In this document: positions 16,210-23,982 of the stretch, piece by piece
Position numbering within the stretch: position 1 is the stretch's first letter
Layout: each line of letters begins with the position of its first letter
Assembly: GCA_964539235.1 (NCBI GenBank)
Contig: CAZIIK010000139.1
Span: 1 to 34,271 of the forward strand
Reading direction: 5' to 3'
Length of the DNA: 34,271 nt
Origin: CAZIIK01 sp964539235
GTDB lineage: Bacteria > Pseudomonadota > Gammaproteobacteria > Francisellales > CACEW01
Notes under the pieces: model-generated
Database searches by the model: none
What the model saw: only the letters and a program-made list of their open reading frames with translations
Told to the model about the DNA's origin: nothing
Made by a program: the position numbers and the translations under genes

Positions 16210-16496
16210 TGCAACATGAATTGCTGATTCATCCGGTGTTTAAAGCCTTGTCGCGGCCGATGAGCATTATGGGCGTGGACTATGACTATTTTTTTATCGT
16301 CGGCTTAGGTGTGATGTTGGCATTTGTATTTTCCGGTTCATTTAAGGCCTTTTTAGTGCTGCCGCCGTTGCATCTATTGGGGTGGATTTTATGTCTGATC
16401 GATCGGCATATTTTTCGGTTGTTGTCTGTGCGTGCAGCGATTGGCCTAACGCGTAACACTAAACTATGGGGGTGCCAAAGTTATGCGCCCTTTTAA
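16209..16496 (+). CDS. virB3: VirB3-type inner-membrane protein
   Basis: VirB3 is a short inner-membrane component that works with VirB4 and the pilin in P-type systems. The 95-residue product begins with a polar segment containing HPVFKALSRPMSIMGVDY, the usual 'shared Pro-rich then membrane' pattern. Two hydrophobic segments follow (about residues 28-42 and 47-60). The C-terminal tail ends in NTKLWGCQSYAPF, similar to the NxxxWG ending common in the family. It overlaps virB2 by one base and virB4 by 14 bases, so translation is probably coupled. The frame is intact. Confidence 0.85.
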   Translation: MQHELLIHPVFKALSRPMSIMGVDYDYFFIVGLGVMLAFVFSGSFKAFLVLPPLHLLGWILCLIDRHIFRLLSVRAAIGLTRNTKLWGCQSYAPF

Positions 16497-18959
16497 TGCC
16501 TATCATCAAGAAGTAGGTGTGAGTCGTCACTTCCCCGTCAGTCACTTGAATAGCCCAACTGTTTTTGAAACCACAGATGGTCAATTGGGTATGGTGTTGC
16601 GTTTGCAAGGCGTGGCTTTTGATACCGAAACTGATGAACAGTTGAATCATTATCGAAATCTATGGAATCAGGCATTGCTCAGTCTAGGGGCTGGGTTTTG
16701 TCTTTACAGCTATGTCATGCGCCGTAAGGTAGCGGTGGATTTTTCAGGTGCCTTTCAAGATGATTTCAGTCGCACGGTTGATGCGCAATACCACAGCCAA
16801 TTTAAGGCAGATTGTTTATATCGCAATCAACTGTATCTGGTTCTGCTTTACCGTGGCGTAACATTCTCACGCATTAATCAATATGCAGGCTTTTTACATA
16901 AAATCACGCGTTCGACTGTCAGCCAGCATTATCAACAGGCTAGAGCCCAGGCACAATGGGCACTTTGCAGAAAGCCGTTGGGCAATTGTTGGCAACGCTA
17001 TCACCTTTTAAACCAGAGTTGTTGGGGCAGCGCGATGCGCAACTGGGCTATGCCGAGTTGCTGCAATTTCTGGCTTATTTTCTGAATGGACTAACCCACG
17101 CCTTTACCGGAAACCGTATGGCACCAGGTTGTTCGGTGCAGTCACATATGCACGCAGAACAAGCGTCATCGTTATATCCACAGAAACACCTGGCCTATCA
17201 GCTGGCCAGTCATCGTATGTTTTTCGGGCGCGCGGTTGAATTCCAAGCGGAGGGCATGCCGAGTCGATTTGCCAGCATGATTTCAGTAAAAGACTATGCG
17301 ACAGAAACTAATCCCATCATTCTCGATAAATTATTGCAGTTAGAGTGCGAATTTATCCTGACTAATAGTTTTTGCCATAGAGTTGCGTGACACGGCACAG
17401 AAGAAAATAGCGCGCCATTTGATTCGTATGGAAAATGCCAATGATCTCGCTACGTCGCAGATGGATGCGCTCGGTCAATGTCAAGATTATCTGGCTGCAG
17501 AGCGGTTGTTGGTCGGTTATCACCACCATAGTTTGATGCTGTTATCACCACAGTTTGAAACATTAACAGCGCTGTCCCGGCAAGCCATTAAATTTTATGC
17601 CGATGTTGGTTTTGTGGGGATTGTAGAAACCTTAGGCCAAGAAGCCTGCTTTTGGGCGCAAATGCCGGGTAATCAGCGTTATGTTGCGCGTTCAACTTTG
17701 TTAACCAGTCAAAACTATGTCGATTGCACGGCCTTGCATAATTACCCCATGGGTCATTTTGATCAGCATCATTTAGGGCGGGCCGTGACACTGATCGAAA
17801 CATTATCGCGCACGCCTGTGTTTTTTAATTACCACAGTGCAGGCTCTGGTCGTCGACAAGATTTAACGCCTGGCCATACCACCATTATTGGTGGCAACGG
17901 TTCTGGTAAAACCGTGTTCATGGGGTTTATGGATTCGCAAATGGGACGCTATGGCGGCAAGAGTATCTTTTTTGACCGTGACCGTGGTTTAGAAATCTAT
18001 GTGCTGGCCTGTGGGGGTGTTTACAGTGTGATTCAACCAGGCCAACACAAATCCTGTCAATTCAATCCTTTTTGTTTACCTGATTCGGCTGAGAACCGTT
18101 CGTTTCTCAAGCAATGGCTGCTGCATTTAGCCAGTCGTGGTGGTGAGGTCGATTGGCCAGATCAAGTCAGTTGGACGTTAATGGAATGTGTTGATTATGC
18201 CTACGACAGTCTGACAGTAGATAACCGATCATTACGTCATGCCTTGCGTTTATTGCCAGTGGATTCGCCGTGTTGGCCAAGTTTAAGGAAATGGCTACAA
18301 GACGAACGCGGTGAAGGTGAGTATGCCTATTTGTTTGACCATGCCGCTGACCATCTGCAGATGGATGCACATAAAATTGGCTTTGATTTTACTCATTTAT
18401 TGTCGCAACCGATGTATGTGTTAACGGCGGTAGCGATGTATCTATTGCATCGGGTGAAAGGGCATTTAGATGGTCAACGCGTCAGTCTATATTTTGATGA
18501 AGGCTGGCAATTTTTGGATCATCCGTATTGGAAAAGCTAAAACAAGATCTACCAACCTTCCGTAAACTGAGTGCGCATATCGTTTTAGCGACGCAATCGC
18601 CGTCATCAGTTTTACAATCGGAAATCAGTGCGCAGTTTTTGGACAACTGCGCAACCAATATTTTCTTTTGTAATCCCCGAGCCAACTTCGAGAAACATTA
18701 CCAACATTTCAATATCAGCCAGAATGAATTCAAGTTCATCAAATAGACGCTGCCGAGTAAGCGCTTATTCCTTTACAAGCAAAATCAGATGAGTGCGATT
18801 GCACGTTTAAATTTGAGTAGCCTGAAAGATGCTTTGTGGGTCTATTCCGCCAACCGCCAAACGGTTGCACTCTGTGAAGAAGTGCGTGCCTTGGCAGGTG
18901 AACAACCAGAGCATTGGCTGCCGATGTTTTATCAACGTTGTCAGGAGATGGAGGCATGA
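16483..18959 (+). pseudogene. virB4: virB4 ATPase, broken by three frameshifts and one TAG
   Basis: VirB4 is the conserved inner-membrane-associated ATPase that powers pilus assembly and substrate transfer. The remains cover the whole protein: the N domain from MRPFNAYHQEVG, Walker A GGNGSGKTVF (near 17890-17920), Walker B VSLYFDEGW (near 18482) and ATQSPSS (near 18590). Reading needs three switches: minus one near the GGG at 16958-16960, plus one in the five-T run at 17369-17373, and minus one near TTGG at 18528-18531. An in-frame TAG (18744-18746) then interrupts before the last 70 codons. Undoing the three single-base changes gives exactly 826 codons, a normal VirB4 length. The gene overlaps virB3 and the virB5 ATG. 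All three indels are in short homopolymers, so sequencing error must be excluded, but the TAG is a substitution. Confidence 0.9.
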
Positions 18960-19651
18960 GGAAACGATTGCTTATCGGTTTTGCATGCTGGGCTCTGCAG
19001 GACAATGCCACCATTCCGGTTGTGGATTTTGCCAATATTACGCAAACGGCAACGGTTGTCAGTCAGTTGCGCACACAGTACCAGACACTGATGAACCAAT
19101 ACACCACTTTAAAACAACAGTATCAGTCGATCGTGGGTAATTATGGGTGGGGCGCATTTCAAAATGATTTGTCTGAATTACAGAAGGTGCGTGAATGGGC
19201 GCCAGCCCATTGGCAGGATGCATTACAAGGTTTGTCAGGTGGCAATCCGCAGCGTTATCAACAGTTGCTTAAGCAGTATGTTTCGGCCCATATCATCATG
19301 GCGCAAACAGACTATGCCAAAGGCGCTGATACGGCATTGGCTCAGCGCTACCATAATCAGGTGAATAGCGCGCGCGCCAGTGCAACTCAGGCTAGTTATG
19401 CCTTTAACAACATCAATACTCATTTGAAGACGTTGTATTCACTGGGTCAGGCCATTGAGAACGCACATAAGAATCATAATTTAAAATCGGCAGTGGATTT
19501 GAATTCACGGATTGAATTGGAAATCGGCTATATCAGTGTGGCGGAATTGCGTATGCAGGCATTGCTAAACGAACAGCTCGCTGAGTCGCAATCGGGTCGA
19601 ATTGCACAAGAAACCGAAGCCGCACGTTTTAATCAAGGGGGGGTGCGATGA
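18956..19651 (+). CDS. virB5: VirB5-type minor pilin
   Basis: VirB5 is a periplasmic minor pilin found at the pilus tip. The 231-residue product starts at the ATG 18956, inside the virB4 stop (ATGA), with GGAG at 18945-18948. A short hydrophobic N terminus (LLIGFACWAL) precedes ATIPVVDFANI, which resembles the usual mature start of VirB5 (xxPVxD). The rest is alpha-helical, with long Gln-rich coiled-coil-like stretches (VVSQLRTQYQTLMNQY; AELRMQALLNEQLAESQ). The signal peptide looks short. The last four bases overlap the next gene. The frame is intact although the gene lies in a decaying operon. Confidence 0.78.
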   Translation: MRKRLLIGFACWALQDNATIPVVDFANITQTATVVSQLRTQYQTLMNQYTTLKQQYQSIVGNYGWGAFQNDLSELQKVREWAPAHWQDALQGLSGGNPQRYQQLLKQYVSAHIIMAQTDYAKGADTALAQRYHNQVNSARASATQASYAFNNINTHLKTLYSLGQAIENAHKNHNLKSAVDLNSRIELEIGYISVAELRMQALLNEQLAESQSGRIAQETEAARFNQGGVR

Positions 19652-19776
19652 AATGGTTAGTTATATGGGTGATTTTGGGGTGTTTGGTTGGATGTGCGCC
19701 TGCGCACTTAAAGGCACCTTGTCCACATTATGGGTTGTGGTGCCATAAAACCCCGATTAATGGATGGTCAGGTTAG
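19648..19776 (+). CDS. Small VirB7-like lipoprotein (42 residues)
   Basis: This short frame starts at an ATG overlapping the virB5 stop and is preceded by a G-rich ribosome binding site (GGGGGGG). The product has a hydrophobic N terminus and a lipobox LVGC with Cys at residue 16. A short, Cys- and Pro-rich tail (APAHLKAPCPHYGLWCHK) follows. VirB7 proteins are small outer-membrane lipoproteins that stabilise VirB9, often by a disulfide. Size, lipobox, extra cysteines and location after virB5 all fit. Sequence conservation in the family is too low to prove it, and entry-exclusion lipoproteins are an alternative. It ends just before a repeat cluster. Confidence 0.65.
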   Translation: MKWLVIWVILGCLVGCAPAHLKAPCPHYGLWCHKTPINGWSG

Positions 19777-19802
19777 CAGGTGTTTGGGGACTGTTCTTTG
19801 AC

Positions 19803-19904
19803 ATCCTTCGACAGGCTCAGGAACCACTAAGAGGTCCCTGAGCTTGTCGAAGGGCCGGGACTCAGTCAGCGCTAATAGGTCCCTGAGCCTGTCGAAGGGC
19901 CGGA
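19803..19904. repeat. Dispersed repeat cluster inside the virB operon
   Basis: A reverse copy (19803-19825) and two forward copies (19831-19860 and 19874-19904) of the CCTGAGCCTGTCGAAGGG repeat lie between the VirB7-like gene and the next lipoprotein gene. The last copy, with the bases before it (from about 19866), is nearly identical to the copy at 15744-15782 upstream of virB2. The reverse and first forward copies form inverted arms that could fold and reduce read-through. Elsewhere in this operon neighbouring genes overlap, so this gap of about 190 bases looks like an insertion. Confidence 0.8.
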
Positions 19905-19964
19905 TCCTTTTGTCAAAATCAAACTTATTAAAAGCAATCAATTCACAAACAGGAGCTAAAACGC

Positions 19965-20354
19965 ATGCTACATAGAAAACTTTTAGTATTAATCGGTTGT
20001 ATGGGCTTAGCTGCGTGTGGCGCTCACAGCAATTCATTGTTGCAGCAACCGACACACATGGTCGCAAAATGGCTGTATAAGGCAGAACTTTCCGCCATGG
20101 AATTACTGCATTTTTATGACACCAATGGCAGTGTTTATTTGGCCTGTATGCGCAATTCACATCAATTCGACAATCCCGTCACACAACAGACAGGTCGGTA
20201 ATCATGCCAGCGGTTATTTAAGGCTTTGGTCGATTTGGCGCAGGATAATCCGCATTTTCAGTCACTCACGGTACAAGATTTGCAGGATCACGCTGTGGTG
20301 AAACGCGTGGGTAAAGCTTTGACTCAATTGGTGATGTCTGAGGGTGGCGCATGA
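19965..20354 (+). pseudogene. Lipoprotein gene between virB5 and virB6, split by a TAA
   Basis: The first part (19965-20201) encodes 78 residues with a lipobox LAAC (Cys at about residue 18), so an outer-membrane lipoprotein is predicted; AGGAG at 19951-19955 supports the start. The frame stops at TAA (20199-20201), yet the same frame stays open for another 50 codons (SCQRLFKALVDLAQDNPHF onward) and ends at TGA 20352-20354, overlapping the virB6 ATG. This ATGA overlap is the normal join in this operon, so the ancestral gene probably had 129 residues and the TAA is a nonsense mutation. The family is not recognised; VirB7- or entry-exclusion-type roles are possible. The alternative, a genuine 78-residue protein with a spacer, is less likely. 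Confidence 0.65.
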
Positions 20355-21379
20355 TCCCAACGTATGACCATGCGGTGCTGTCAGTTTTTTCAGAAACCGA
20401 CACCTTGCTGCAAGACTATGTGTACAACGGTTACAGCGCGATTTCTAATTTTTTGCGTGCACCATTGGGTGTGATCGCCAGTATCTACTTGGTTTTATTG
20501 GGCTATGGCGTGGCTGTCGGATGGGTGCAAGTGCATGTCGGGTCATTTATACGCGTGTGTCTGCGCATTGGCTTGATTTATATGGCAGCAACGCAATGGT
20601 CTTGGGTGTCACATTACTTGGTCGATGGCATTAACCAAATTATTGGGGGCATCAGCGATGCGATTTTAGCTGCTGTACCGGTTCGTATTCCGGGCGTCGA
20701 TGGTATTGATGGTGCGATGCAGGAAGTCTTAATTGAATTCACCAAGCTCGGCAGTGTGTTATTCCGTATTGGTGGTTGGACCAATCTAGGTGGCTGGTTA
20801 GATGGTCTGGTGGTTTGGGCATTTGGTTATATTTTGGTTGCGGTTGCTTTATTTCAGATTGTGCTGACCAAGATTTTATTGGCGATCTTGTTGATCTTTC
20901 TGCCACTCATGGCTTTGGGCTGTTTTTTCGAGGTTTTGCAAGGCGTTTTCGAACGTTGGTTAGGTGCCATTGTCGGCGTGGCTTTATTGCAGTTATTTGT
21001 CACGGCAGCTTTAACCGTGGGACTTTCGATGGGGTATTGGTGGGTCAGTTTCCACGCCAGTGAGCAAGCATTACAAATCGGTAACTTTGGCACGCTACCG
21101 GTGATAATTATCGGAGTGATTGCCATTGGTTTGATTTTTCGCGTGGCTGAATTTGCCTATGCAATAGGTGGACTTGTGATTGTTGCTTCACATCGTTCTG
21201 GCATGGGTGCATTCGTGGGCGGTTTTTTGACTGGGCGAGTGACACGTTCACGTCGTGCAAAACGTATCAAACCGGAAAAACCCTTTTGGGGCAATGATCC
21301 GATTTGGGGCAGTTCTCAACATGCGCGCAGTGTGACCTTTGTGTCCAAAGTGCATTCAGGCGTGCAAGGTGGTGTGTGA
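20351..21379 (+). CDS. virB6: VirB6-type polytopic inner-membrane protein
   Basis: VirB6 forms part of the inner-membrane channel of P-type systems. The 342-residue product has at least six hydrophobic segments: near residues 37-56, 70-80, 150-170, 175-195, 205-230 and 245-270. The central conserved region includes LVVWAFGYILVAVALFQIVLTKILLAI in parts typical of the TrbL/VirB6 family, followed by FLPLMALGCFF. The C terminus is a basic, Gly-rich cytoplasmic tail (TGRVTRSRRAKRIK). It overlaps both the upstream lipoprotein gene and virB8 (TGATG). The frame is complete, with no sign of decay. Confidence 0.87.
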   Translation: MIPTYDHAVLSVFSETDTLLQDYVYNGYSAISNFLRAPLGVIASIYLVLLGYGVAVGWVQVHVGSFIRVCLRIGLIYMAATQWSWVSHYLVDGINQIIGGISDAILAAVPVRIPGVDGIDGAMQEVLIEFTKLGSVLFRIGGWTNLGGWLDGLVVWAFGYILVAVALFQIVLTKILLAILLIFLPLMALGCFFEVLQGVFERWLGAIVGVALLQLFVTAALTVGLSMGYWWVSFHASEQALQIGNFGTLPVIIIGVIAIGLIFRVAEFAYAIGGLVIVASHRSGMGAFVGGFLTGRVTRSRRAKRIKPEKPFWGNDPIWGSSQHARSVTFVSKVHSGVQGGV

Positions 21380-22101
21380 TGGCTCGGTCTACTTCATCTC
21401 AAAAACCTGCTGAGCCTGATTACTTTTCGCAGGCGATGAATTGGTAGGATGACTTGCATGCTCGTGTTTTGGTCAGTCGAAACCGTTATCAATGGGCATT
21501 TGTATTGGCAATGTTGCTGCTGGGTTTGTCGATCATGTGCCTGTGCATTTTGTTGCCTTTGCGGCGTGAGCAGTTGGTGGTGGTGCATACGGGTGCATCG
21601 GGTTATGTCTAGGTATCAGTACCGCAACATGCCCATGCTATCAGCCTTAATTTACAGCGCACGCGTGCTGAAATTGCGCATTATGTCGTCACGCGGGAGT
21701 CCTATGATCCAGGACTTTACCGTGCACAAGCTCGAATGGTGGCTTTGTTGAGTAGTCGTCACGTCTTTCAGCAGTATCAGCAATTTATGCTGAGTACCGA
21801 TGAGTTGGCGCCACTGCATTTATTAAAGCATCAAGGTTATCGGCGTGTGATTGTGCAAAGCGTGTTGATTTTAAGTCATACCAAACTGCATCAACAGCAG
21901 GCAGCGCATAATTTGGCGCAAGTAAATTTCATGGTGCAGTACTATGCCTTTGGTGACAGTCATCCCGTGCGTCAGGTGCATTTTACCGCCTTGGTCAGTT
22001 GGCAGTATCTCGGTGTGCCGAAGGATCCACAGGACTTGTTATTTGATTGGGATGGTTTTGTGGTGACGCGTTATCACATCACCGCCTTGAATGCCCAATA
22101 G
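21379..22101 (+). pseudogene. virB8: virB8, interrupted by two in-frame TAG codons
   Basis: VirB8 is a bitopic inner-membrane protein that links the inner-membrane complex to the core channel. One frame covers all 240 codons from the ATG at 21379 (overlapping the virB6 stop) to TAG 22099-22101. It is interrupted by TAG at codon 23 (21445-21447) and codon 78 (21610-21612). Family features remain: the conserved W-[stop]-DD near the N terminus, a membrane segment (about residues 39-62), LLPLRRE, and in the periplasmic domain HYVVTRESYDP and ARMVALLSSRHVFQQYQQF. In relatives the first interrupted position is usually Glu (WEDD), so GAG to TAG is likely. No frameshift is needed. A full-length product is not expected without suppression. 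Confidence 0.87.
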
Positions 22102-22167
22102 GGACGCTTTGGGTTCACAGATTTATACAAAACTTGAGACAGATATTTAATAAAGGAGGCAAGCATT

Positions 22168-22944
22168 TTGAAGATTTTTTTATGGTGTTGCTTGATGATG
22201 GTTTTGGCACCGACTGCTCTGGCTGAACAAGTGCCGCTCAAACGATTATCGGATCAGCGATTGCAGGTGGTGAACTATGTGCCGCATAACGTGGTGAAGA
22301 TTCGGGGCGCGCCGTTTGTTGCCACGCAGATTGTGTTTGCTAAAGATGAGTATATCGAGGATGTACAGAGCGGCGATTTAGCGGCATGGACTGTGTCAAT
22401 TGATAAACATTTGCCGTATATGTTGTTCGTGAAGCCAACCGCTCAAGAATCACGCACGAATATGACCGTCGTAACCAATCGACATACGTATTACTTTCAT
22501 TTGGCTGTCGGGCAGAAAAATCATTTACCGGTGACCTATGCCTTACAGTTTAGTTATCCGCAGCAACTGAAAGATCAACAAGCAATTGCCAGCCTAGTGG
22601 CTTCGCGAGCGAGTCAAAGTCAGGTCTCTGCTTTTGATCATCCCAATCAATACCATTGGGATTACAGTTTTCATGGTGATCGCCGTATTGTGCCGTTACA
22701 TGTTTTTGATGATGGGCGTAATACTTATTTGCAGTTGCAGCCTGAGCAACCCGTGCCCGCGATCTTTGTGGTCAATAATCCACAGGGGCGTGAAGCCGTA
22801 GTGAATTATCGGCGTCGCGGTCAGTACTTAGTGATTCATCAGGTTGTGCCACAACTAACTTTGCGTGTTGGCAAATACCAAGAGGCCAGTATTTTTAATA
22901 ACCGCTTGATTGCGCAATTGCGACAAGCACATCATTTTTGGTGA
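22168..22944 (+). CDS. virB9: VirB9-type core-complex protein
   Basis: VirB9 is a periplasmic/outer-membrane part of the core channel with VirB7 and VirB10. The 258-residue product has a clear signal peptide (MKIFLWCCLMMVLAPTALA, then EQVPL). The N-terminal domain includes IVFAKDEYIEDVQSGDLAAW, the conserved 'xExIxxvxxGDxxxW' pattern. The C-terminal domain has WDYSFHGDRRIVPLHVFDDG and FVVNNPQGREAVVNYR, both typical. The start is a TTG at 22168, chosen because AAAGGAGG (22152-22159) stands eight bases before it and the signal peptide begins there. Unlike other genes here, 66 noncoding bases separate it from virB8. The frame is intact. Confidence 0.9.
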   Translation: MKIFLWCCLMMVLAPTALAEQVPLKRLSDQRLQVVNYVPHNVVKIRGAPFVATQIVFAKDEYIEDVQSGDLAAWTVSIDKHLPYMLFVKPTAQESRTNMTVVTNRHTYYFHLAVGQKNHLPVTYALQFSYPQQLKDQQAIASLVASRASQSQVSAFDHPNQYHWDYSFHGDRRIVPLHVFDDGRNTYLQLQPEQPVPAIFVVNNPQGREAVVNYRRRGQYLVIHQVVPQLTLRVGKYQEASIFNNRLIAQLRQAHHFW

Positions 22945-22954
22945 GTAAAATGCA

Positions 22955-23980
22955 GTGGTTTCGACAAAAAAGGCTCGGCCAACGGGTGGTTTTCAATTTT
23001 CGCGCATGAGTTCAGTGGTGAGTCATAAATCTTCTCGCCATCTATTGGCCGGCATGGTTCTGTTGGCCGTATTAGCATTGATCATGATCTTGATGCTATT
23101 TGGCCAACATTCAGCGCATGTTGTATCGCATAGGCGACCTGTACAAAAAGCAGATGCTGCACTCCTGGCCCAAAGTGCGCGTGAAATGGCAGCACTGGCC
23201 CAGCAGAAATGGCAGCATCAATCCGCAACGCATCACAATCGTGAAAGTCGCCAATACCGTGCGCGTGAAAATGCGCCAACACGGGTTTATGAAGCAGCCT
23301 CTATGCGGCAGACTGCACCACAGCATCAGGCCTGGATTGCCGGGAAAGGGCGCTTTGCGCAGTATGTTGGTCAACAACCGAGCAGTCCTAACACGGTGAA
23401 GGCGCACAAAATTGCCCATCCTGAAAAAACTATTTTATCGGGTGAATTTATTCACGCGGTGTTAGAAACCGCGATTAACAGCGAGTTGCCAGGCATGGTG
23501 CGCGCAGTGGTCAGTCGACCGGTGTATAGCTATGTGGGTTCACATATTTTGATTCCGGCTGGTTCACGACTGATTGGCCAATATACCGATATGTTGAATA
23601 ACGGTGCTTCAAGTGCACGGGTTTTCATCGTGTGGAATCGGGTGATTACGCCTGCGGGTGTATCAGTGATGATTAACAGTCCAAATGTCGATGCGCTAGG
23701 GCGTTCGGGTCAAGGGGCTAATGCGATTTCACATCATTTTATGCGCATTTTTGGCCAAGCGATTTTGTTATCGATTTTAGGCGCTGGTGTGTCGAGTTAT
23801 GGTGTGAACAGTACGGATCAGCCCAATAGTGCCGATGCTTATCGTCAGGCGATTGCGCAAGCCTTTCAGCAGTCATCCAATCAAGTGTTGCAGCAAACCA
23901 ATGCCATTAAACCGACTTTGCATGTGTATCAAGGGCAGGCGATTAATATTTTTGTCGCCCATGATCTGTTGATGGATTAG
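22955..23980 (+). CDS. virB10: VirB10-type core-complex protein, N terminus possibly frameshifted
   Basis: VirB10 spans the cell envelope and senses ATP use by VirB4/VirB11. The 341-residue frame has a cytoplasmic N terminus, one membrane helix (about residues 31-50), a Gln/His-rich linker, and the conserved TrbI/VirB10 beta-barrel domain. In that domain ILSGEFIHAVLETAINSELP, RPVYSYVGSHILIPAGSRLIG and VYQGQAINIFVAHDL are diagnostic. The GTG at 22955 is the first start in this frame but lacks a Shine-Dalgarno sequence. In another frame a GTG at 22941 overlaps the virB9 stop and encodes MSKMQWFRQK. One extra A in the six-A run (22966-22971) would join it to KARPTGG. An N-terminal frameshift is therefore likely, and the downstream start may rescue a shortened product. 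Confidence 0.82.
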   Translation: MVSTKKARPTGGFQFSRMSSVVSHKSSRHLLAGMVLLAVLALIMILMLFGQHSAHVVSHRRPVQKADAALLAQSAREMAALAQQKWQHQSATHHNRESRQYRARENAPTRVYEAASMRQTAPQHQAWIAGKGRFAQYVGQQPSSPNTVKAHKIAHPEKTILSGEFIHAVLETAINSELPGMVRAVVSRPVYSYVGSHILIPAGSRLIGQYTDMLNNGASSARVFIVWNRVITPAGVSVMINSPNVDALGRSGQGANAISHHFMRIFGQAILLSILGAGVSSYGVNSTDQPNSADAYRQAIAQAFQQSSNQVLQQTNAIKPTLHVYQGQAINIFVAHDLLMD

Positions 23981-23982
23981 GT

